NCBI GenBank assembly: GCA_013365325.1
Contig: JABVXV010000085.1
Span: forward strand, 124,147 to 136,502
Source of the DNA: Dipetalonema caudispina
Taxonomy: Eukaryota > Nematoda > Chromadorea > Rhabditida > Onchocercidae
Direction: 5' to 3'
Length of the DNA stretch: 12,356 bases
Below, piece after piece: positions 12,101 through 12,356 of the stretch. Under the pieces are notes generated by a model. It saw only the letters and a program-made list of their open reading frames with translations, did not search any database and was not told the origin of the DNA. Position 1 is the first letter of the stretch. The number at the start of each line of letters is the position of its first letter. The position numbers and the translations under genes were made by a program.

Positions 12101-12216
12101 AATTAAATTTAACCTATTCCATATCCAGCATATTGGGTGATATTTGAACTATTATTAAAATTATCAAAATTAATAGCTTTGTATCCGAATGGTTGAGAGA
12201 ATAAAATGAGATCCAT
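1..12216 (-). CDS. chs: Chitin synthase (nematode type), multi-exon, C-terminus beyond window
   Basis: The product is an integral membrane family 2 glycosyltransferase that polymerises UDP-N-acetylglucosamine into chitin and extrudes it across the plasma membrane; in nematodes this serves eggshell and pharynx chitin. Complement reading gives all hallmark motifs: WDVFRLLPPPP, SLGWWQNFV, CATMWHE (2636-2656), EDQCARR, GKNRLMIHLKDK, DGD (1669-1677), CSPGCFSLFR, GEDRW with the catalytic Asp (1030-1044), and the product-binding QRRRW (659-673). Membrane helices flank the catalytic domain. At least 22 exons (listed separately) join in consistent phase, giving about 1,176 codons between 10359 and 1; tentative 5' exons reach 12216. 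The C-terminal helices continue past position 1. Nematodes usually carry two chs genes; I cannot tell which this is. Identity is certain. The weak parts are the N-terminal exons, the microexon and one junction near 2.7-3.2 kb. Confidence 0.93.
292..323. repeat. GA/purine microsatellite
   Basis: GAGAGA run in purine-only sequence, within the last intron in the window (185-575). The rest of that 391-base intron is featureless AT-rich sequence. Confidence 0.85.
576..740 (-). CDS. chs: chs exon: QRRRW product-binding motif
   Basis: Starts after acceptor CTATCCATAG (741) and ends at donor GTAAAG. It encodes VEYCAASDALTYAPEGF, NEFFNQRRRW (QRRRW at 659-673), IPSTLANIIDLL and DYKNVINVNESISI plus a split Trp. 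QxxRW binds the acceptor chain in processive GT2 enzymes. A poly-T/CACAG acceptor 14 nt upstream would insert extra residues between GYR and VEY and break the phase. Confidence 0.97.
998..1080 (-). CDS. chs: chs exon: catalytic base motif GEDRW
   Basis: Acceptor TATCATTTCAG, 27 codons plus two bases, donor GTAAAT. It encodes AENPVDFIQYDQGEDRWLCT and LLLQRGY. GEDRW (1030-1044) contains the catalytic aspartate of the GT2 family. The split Arg codon (CG|G) joins VEYCAASDA in the next exon. Confidence 0.97.
1223..1386 (-). CDS. chs: chs exon: catalytic domain, CSPGCFSLFR
   Basis: Acceptor ATTCATTTCAG, two bases plus 54 codons, donor GTTATT in phase 0. It encodes LMIWYQKFEYAIGHWLQKAT, then EHMIGCVLCSPGCFSLFR and ALMDDNVTRRYASK. 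WYQKFEYAIGHWLQKATEH and GCVLCSPGCFSLFR are near-invariant in animal enzymes. The usual GPMVWYQ is GLMIWYQ here. Confidence 0.97.
1569..1779 (-). CDS. chs: chs exon: catalytic domain, DGD motif
   Basis: Acceptor TATCATTCAG, 70 codons plus one base, donor GTAATG. It begins VMYLYYLLGYQLMM, carries ENTFILTLDGDVDFSP with the metal/UDP-binding DGD at 1669-1677, and ends LGAACGRIHPRGS plus a split Gly. DGD is the DxD-like element of the GT2 fold. Confidence 0.97.
2013..2166 (-). CDS. chs: chs exon: catalytic domain, PYGGR and KDK-RKRWSQ
   Basis: Acceptor GAAATTTTTTAG, one base plus 51 codons, donor GTTTCT in phase 0. It encodes ALHQTQMRLRPPKKISTPYG, then GRISFIMPGKNRLMIHLKDK and QKIRVRKRWSQ. TPYGGR, PGK....HLKDK and RKRWSQ are highly conserved. 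Confidence 0.97.
2302..2435 (-). CDS. chs: chs exon: catalytic domain, DPDYYEFEAHIFFDDAF
   Basis: Acceptor ATTCTCACAG, 44 codons plus two bases, donor GTTTTA. It encodes IIDPDYYEFEAHIFFDDAF, then NEYGEPVINKFVQQL and GKVDEAA. EAHIFFDDAF and VDEAAS are conserved in the family. Confidence 0.96.
2546..2699 (-). CDS. chs: chs exon: CATMWHE, start of catalytic domain
   Basis: Acceptor GCTTTCTTAAG, one base plus 51 codons, donor GTAATA in phase 0. It encodes EMASSADAVTKIYVCATMWHE, split here as the CATMWHE block at 2636-2656, then MTCMLKSIFRLDEDQCARRN and AQKYLK. CATMWHE and SIFRLDEDQCARR are diagnostic of animal chitin synthases. Confidence 0.95.
2700..3161 (-). other. Intron region with direct repeats and one tentative exon
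   Basis: Holds the tentative exon at 2845-2897. Short direct repeats are present: AAGTAACAATGAT near 2720 and 2770, and AATGATGTGAAATTT near 2811 and 2847. Otherwise AT-rich. Confidence 0.6.
2845..2897 (-). CDS. chs: Tentative short exon bridging the linker to the catalytic domain
   Basis: This stretch would repair phase. From acceptor TTGCTCAG (2898) it reads SLMSVTTEDEIDKFHII plus two bases, with donor GTATTA, matching a phase-0 donor at 3156. A shorter version starting at 2872 (28 nt, acceptor CTGAAG) matches the stronger phase-1 donor at 3161. Both end in the same donor and give Leu before EMASSADAV. Part of it overlaps an AAATTTCACATCATT word that is repeated nearby, which weakens the case. 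Skipping it with donor GTTTGC at about 3140 is also possible. Confidence 0.3.
3162..3258 (-). CDS. chs: chs exon: acidic linker
   Basis: Acceptor TATCTTTTAG, then DLDFDGEDLSARVLNFGLTY and AKPTASLSSGST in the phase set by the previous exon. Donors are GTAAAG at 3161 (phase 1, best match), GTAATT at 3156 (phase 0) or GTTTGC further on (phase 2). The 5' border is secure. The 3' border is not, because the next certain exon (2699) needs phase 2. Confidence 0.85.
3372..3465 (-). CDS. chs: chs exon: LNRR segment
   Basis: Acceptor GTTTTTTGAAG, one base plus 31 codons, donor GTTATA in phase 0. It encodes LFILPYNSALFTDQCLALNR, then RCDDKTKIRTE. The KLF..P....L...Q.L.LNRR pattern is the block that precedes the catalytic domain in animal enzymes. 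An alternative AG acceptor at 3442 would delete the conserved LFILPY and was not chosen. Confidence 0.93.
3714..3865 (-). CDS. chs: chs exon: last helix before the catalytic region
   Basis: Acceptor CTATTTTTCAG, 50 codons plus two bases, donor GTATGA. It encodes ELFWRCDTAKNLAEFF, a helix (QIWLAILMVQLWITLHLW) and RPRQERLAKTA. LFW-C and W-P-ER-A match conserved chitin synthase positions; the split Lys leads into KLFILPYN of the next exon. Confidence 0.95.
4133..4261 (-). CDS. chs: chs exon: FALPVVLSVPV helix
   Basis: Acceptor TAAATTTCAG, 43 codons, donor GTAGGT. It encodes VMLQRTCFALPVVLSVPV, TVASLFTMC and a polar stretch ending NFLPK. The FALP...L..PV pattern is family-typical. The plus-strand open stretch here is only the shadow of this exon. 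Confidence 0.94.
4262..4630 (-). other. Intron, 369 nt
   Basis: Bounded by donor GTAAAA (4630) and acceptor TTTCAG (4262). AT-rich with a GAAAGAAAGAAAG purine run near 4592-4614. No further exon seen. Confidence 0.8.
4631..4750 (-). CDS. chs: chs exon: transmembrane helix, SKFACK motif
   Basis: Acceptor TTAATTTTAG, exactly 40 codons, donor GTAAAA. It encodes IYDDYVELNQYTTSF, a helix (ALWIVFIQSIAVILTY) and HTSKFACK. KFACK followed by a hydrophobic segment with FALP (next exon) is a conserved chitin synthase block. Confidence 0.95.
5018..5412 (-). CDS. chs: chs exon: long low-complexity hydrophilic loop
   Basis: This is the longest exon (395 nt): acceptor ATCCCTCTTTAG, 131 codons, donor GTATGC. 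Its start, NAEISTINALNFVGIQ, resembles conserved loop sequence. The middle is rich in Ser, Asn, Gln and Pro. The end has a basic cluster (RNRKKR) immediately followed by TIDDDDEYE, then IPPNTYN. The loop connects the two membrane blocks and looks like a fast-evolving linker. It has no membrane helix and no recognised domain. The coding identity is secured by uninterrupted reading and matching phases on both sides. Confidence 0.88.
5413..5771 (-). other. Intron, 359 nt
   Basis: Donor GTTAGT (5771), acceptor CTCTTTAG (5413). No coding or structured element recognised. Confidence 0.8.
5772..5902 (-). CDS. chs: chs exon: hydrophilic loop start
   Basis: Acceptor GAAAAATTTCAG, 131 nt, donor GTTAGT. 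It encodes ITPKDLFENDPFGEKLLTIT, then ARHLNQTQINKFYDRMEMEM and ANN. The segment is charged and helical with no membrane span. Phase 2 enters from 6392 (AA|T) and phase 1 leaves to 5412 (G|AA). Confidence 0.9.
5903..6391 (-). other. Intron, 489 nt
   Basis: Donor GTAAGT (6391), acceptor ATTTCAG (5903). AT-rich, nothing recognised on either strand. Confidence 0.8.
6392..6624 (-). CDS. chs: chs exon: SLGWWQNFV helix block
   Basis: Acceptor AATTTTACAG, 77 codons plus two bases, donor GTAAGT. It encodes a helix FILPLCLILISLGWWQNFV, the loop ESALAPIRALARF...ALNERRSK and a second helix (ISIWKCIVYLLMVFLVL). SLGWWxNFV is a signature of animal chitin synthases. Confidence 0.95.
6625..7491 (-). other. 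Large intron, 867 nt
   Basis: Donor GTGAGA (7491), acceptor TTTTACAG (6625). Contains an A-rich purine run near 6724-6745. The short open stretches on both strands have no motif or homology signal. No additional exon is needed, because the flanking phases agree. Confidence 0.8.
7492..7634 (-). CDS. chs: chs exon: two transmembrane helices
   Basis: Acceptor AATTACTTGTAG, two bases plus 47 codons, donor GTGAGA in phase 0. It encodes AMLTNFACFVPSILLLLSRQ, then NRLAILFMAADVLCIIVQIV and ALWALP. The two hydrophobic runs are membrane helices; the NxxCFVPSIL pattern is conserved in the family. Confidence 0.93.
7820..7901 (-). CDS. chs: chs exon: transmembrane helix
   Basis: Acceptor TCATTTACAG, 27 codons plus one base, donor GTTAGT. 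It encodes VFIVETLNAIGVGILVFKIL, a membrane helix, then PNLDAIT and a Gly codon split with the next exon. The ET/H-AIG...LPNLD pattern is family-typical. Confidence 0.93.
8141..8304 (-). CDS. chs: chs exon: loop and transmembrane helix
   Basis: Acceptor GAAAATTTTAG, 164 nt, donor GTAAGT. It encodes SPINQIEVLPIHVVKWVWAV, a membrane helix ISLCIPELQCFI, then SIHRAFFRNVQKPTFVQFIT. The RNxxxPTFxQF block and the upstream W-W-LxIPE pattern match the corresponding region of animal chitin synthases. Only the phase starting with two bases (AA) is free of stops. Confidence 0.93.
8305..8780 (-). other. Intron between predicted microexon and next exon
   Basis: Donor GTTTGC (8780), acceptor AAATTTTAG (8305). 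Contains a 16-nt T run at 8321-8336. Otherwise AT-rich and non-coding in appearance. Confidence 0.55.
8781..8799 (-). CDS. chs: Predicted 19-nt microexon of chs
   Basis: The exon ending at 9543 leaves phase 0 and the exon beginning at 8304 requires phase 1, so a segment of length 1 mod 3 is missing. The complement at 8800 has acceptor AATCATTTCCAG, then AACGTTTTGAGAGGAACCG, then GTTTGC. This reads N-V-L-R-G-T plus one base. Gly/Glu completion with the next AA gives Glu and the join CHYGP-NVLRGT-E-SPINQ. The length, the phases and a strong acceptor all agree. The alternative is the weak donor A|GTACCA inside the previous exon's flank, giving GPVK-SPINQ. Confidence 0.5.
8800..9542 (-). other. 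Intron rich in TGATAA/TTATCA words
   Basis: Between donor GTAAGT (9542) and the microexon acceptor. Many GATA-type words (TGATAA, TTATCA, TTATCT) cluster at about 9180-9510 on both strands. No coding exon found apart from the microexon edge. Confidence 0.6.
9543..9730 (-). CDS. chs: chs exon: first transmembrane helices
   Basis: Acceptor CTTATAG, two bases plus 62 codons, then a perfect donor GTAAGT at 9542 in phase 0. It begins GFWYDVSLQVLKITC, runs into a strongly hydrophobic stretch (FCVLFFLTLSS) and a second one (ATFLLMTSAIG), and ends NDKIPGMCHYGP. The phase does not match the next well-supported exon at 8304, which calls for an intervening exon (see 8781-8799). Confidence 0.9.
9978..10048 (-). 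CDS. chs: chs exon: WDVFRLLPPPP motif
   Basis: Acceptor GACATTTTCAG, 71 nt, donor GTAAAT. It encodes WTTIPRGWDVFRLLPPPP followed by DNLNR; the split Gly codon (G|GT) completes in the next exon. The WDxFR-PPP motif is conserved near the N-terminus of nematode and insect chitin synthases, just before the first transmembrane helix. Confidence 0.9.
10127..10359 (-). CDS. chs: chs exon: N-terminal cytoplasmic segment
   Basis: Open reading from acceptor TATATTACAG (10360) through 77 codons to donor GTAAGT at 10126 in phase 2. It encodes MGKPESFIVGATVG, a Ser/Pro-rich stretch and the KTETF end that joins WTTIPRGWDVF of the next exon. An ATG at 10350 (MIVKF) or 10326 (MGKPE) could serve as the start if the AG at 10360 is a spliced-leader acceptor. 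Otherwise this is an internal exon fed from 11235. Hydrophilic, with no membrane helix, as expected for the cytosolic N-terminus of animal chitin synthases. Confidence 0.8.
10372..10641. repeat. Two tandem copies of a 135-bp unit
   Basis: Copy 1 is about 10372-10506 and copy 2 about 10507-10641. Identical blocks are spaced exactly 135 bases apart: TACACGTATCACGTAAATC at 10421 and 10556, ACTACGTCATTTAA at 10441 and 10576, ACAACATAAAAT at 10464 and 10599. The copies differ at scattered positions. A few bases of a third copy may follow (TTACGAAT at 10641). Each unit has clustered ACGT cores, including a CRE-like TACGTCA. It lies directly upstream of the secure N-terminal exon. Confidence 0.85.
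10828..10952. repeat. Imperfect GTT/GTA trinucleotide tract
   Basis: Runs of TTG/TGT triplets broken by CAGTAGTA-type triplets (for example 10855-10870, 10881-10897 and 10920-10937). The triplet register keeps several frames open for short distances. No gene is supported here. Confidence 0.85.
11098..11190. repeat. ATT microsatellite, poly-T and TTTCA pentamers
   Basis: (ATT)n at 11098-11118 leads into a T run to 11127. After about 30 bases come TTTCA-type repeats at 11157-11190. The tract lies in the intron between the exons at 11235 and 10359. Confidence 0.8.
11235..11288 (-). CDS. chs: Probable N-terminal exon of chs (phase 0 in and out)
   Basis: The acceptor TTATATTATTTCCAG is among the strongest in the window. 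It is followed by 18 open codons (FKSRFLVIFFLDDSNYEQ) and a donor GTTTAT. Phase 0 on both sides matches the exon ending at 11537 and the secure exon beginning at 10359, giving VIPVIQ-FKSRFLVIFF and NYEQ-TNIMIVKF joins. Another reading (phase 2 in, donor at TAT|GTTGTT) also exists in the same stretch, so the exact borders are uncertain. Confidence 0.45.
11401..11437. repeat. GA/purine microsatellite
   Basis: GAGAGA run within a purine-only stretch on the plus strand (CT-rich on the coding strand). Intronic, between the exons at 11537 and 11288. Confidence 0.85.
11537..11618 (-). CDS. chs: Probable N-terminal exon of chs (phase 2 in, phase 0 out)
   Basis: The complement shows acceptor TTTCTTGAACCAG, then one base plus 27 open codons including CTKDRTLKKTSDGRN and LNITFVIPVIQ, then donor CAG|GTTTCC. 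The same CAG|GTTTC donor is used by the secure exon ending at 2013. An in-frame stop lies just upstream of the acceptor, so the exon cannot start earlier. Read on, the product gives a continuous hydrophobic/charged pattern with the next two exons. I do not recognise a domain. It needs an upstream exon ending in phase 2, which is only tentatively found. Confidence 0.45.
11769..11788. repeat. Poly-A tract (20 nt), one of several homopolymers
   Basis: Other long A or T runs lie at 1435-1452, 4793-4808 and 8321-8336. All are intronic. No target-site duplication or open reading frame links them to a retroelement. Confidence 0.8.
11942..12012 (-). CDS. chs: Tentative acidic N-terminal exon of chs
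   Basis: Complement reading in the phase left by the 12114 donor gives 23 open codons, KHNDMSDNSDEMKDYG and onward, rich in Asp, Ser and Asn. The exon would lie between a weak acceptor (GTCTAAG) and a donor GTTTAA at 11941 in phase 0. A better acceptor (ATATTCAG at 12038) would hit a stop in the required phase, and an internal ATG at 11998 offers an alternative start. The surrounding DNA is rich in ATCATT-like words, so an Asp/Ser/Asn reading can arise by chance. Low confidence. Confidence 0.25.
12114..12216 (-). CDS. chs: Candidate first coding exon of chs
   Basis: The complement has a nematode-like 3' splice site (TTTCGACAG) ending exactly at an ATG (12216-12214). It is followed by 34 open codons beginning MDLILFSQPFGYKAINF and ending QYAGYGI, then a donor GTTAAA at 12113 in phase 1. 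An AG directly abutting the ATG is typical of a spliced-leader acceptor, which makes this a good 5' end for the chitin synthase transcript. The residues are protein-like rather than random AT-rich codons. I cannot link it by homology to a known N-terminus, and its junction to the next exon is unresolved. It could instead be an unrelated short open stretch. Confidence 0.5.
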
Positions 12217-12226
12217 CTGTCGAAAT
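12208..12226 (-). promoter_or_regulatory. Candidate spliced-leader trans-splice acceptor
   Basis: The complement reads AAAATTTCGACAG immediately followed by ATG at 12216. Nematode spliced-leader acceptors sit a few bases from the start codon with this U-rich-AG form. There is no visible upstream exon within the remaining 140 bases, which fits an outron. A cis acceptor from an exon outside the window would look identical. Confidence 0.4.
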
Positions 12227-12356
12227 TTTTGAAATTTACCATTCTAATGTCTATTTATTGAAAATTCAAGAAAGTTTGCTCTTACTTTTCTTAATTACTG
12301 ATAGAAATAATTGCATGCTAATTTATTCCATGAGCACATAGGCGCATATTTGTACG
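12217..12356. other. Sequence upstream of the candidate first exon
   Basis: AT-rich sequence with no clear coding exon on either strand. It may be outron/promoter or part of an intron. No TATA box or other core element could be singled out. Confidence 0.4.

Overview
The window is AT-rich eukaryotic DNA from a nematode, most likely a parasitic clade III/filarial-type worm. The evidence is an intron-dense gene with GT-AG introns, TTTCAG-type 3' splice sites, AT-rich introns full of homopolymers and simple repeats, and a protein that reads as a nematode/insect-type (animal family 2) chitin synthase. No prokaryotic gene, tRNA, rRNA, CRISPR array or transposon was seen. The genus cannot be named from sequence alone.

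Almost the whole window is one minus-strand gene for a polytopic membrane chitin synthase. Transcription runs from about 12.2 kb down to position 1, where the gene leaves the window inside its C-terminal membrane region. I rebuilt 22 well-supported coding exons between 10359 and 1 by reading the complement, choosing GT/AG borders and checking that codon phase carries across each junction. The phase closes at every junction except two. At L to K (9543/8304) a 19-nt microexon at 8781-8799 restores it. Before 2699 a further short exon, or another donor, is still needed.

Protein order from N to C terminus: a variable N-terminal segment (10.1-12.2 kb, several tentative exons); a WDVFRLLPPPP motif (about 10.0 kb); a multi-spanning membrane block (9.7-6.4 kb); a long hydrophilic loop with a basic stretch followed by acidic residues (5.4-5.0 kb); a second membrane block (4.75-3.7 kb); a linker (3.47-3.16 kb); the catalytic domain (2.7-0.58 kb) with CATMWHE, EDQCARR, DGD, GEDRW and QRRRW all intact; and the first C-terminal transmembrane helices (184-1). 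The core rebuilt from 10359 to 1 is about 1,176 codons, before the N-terminal candidates and the missing C-terminus.

The region above 10360 holds the likely 5' end. A good first-exon candidate has an AG acceptor directly abutting an ATG (12216), as expected for spliced-leader trans-splicing. Two further exon candidates (11537-11618 and 11235-11288) carry codon phase into the first secure exon. This region also contains a 135-bp tandem duplication with ACGT-core motifs (10372-10641), a GTT/GTA triplet tract and several microsatellites. Nothing in the window looks like an unknown multi-gene system. The points worth checking are the exon architecture, the microexons, the divergent N-terminus and the repeats in the first large intron.
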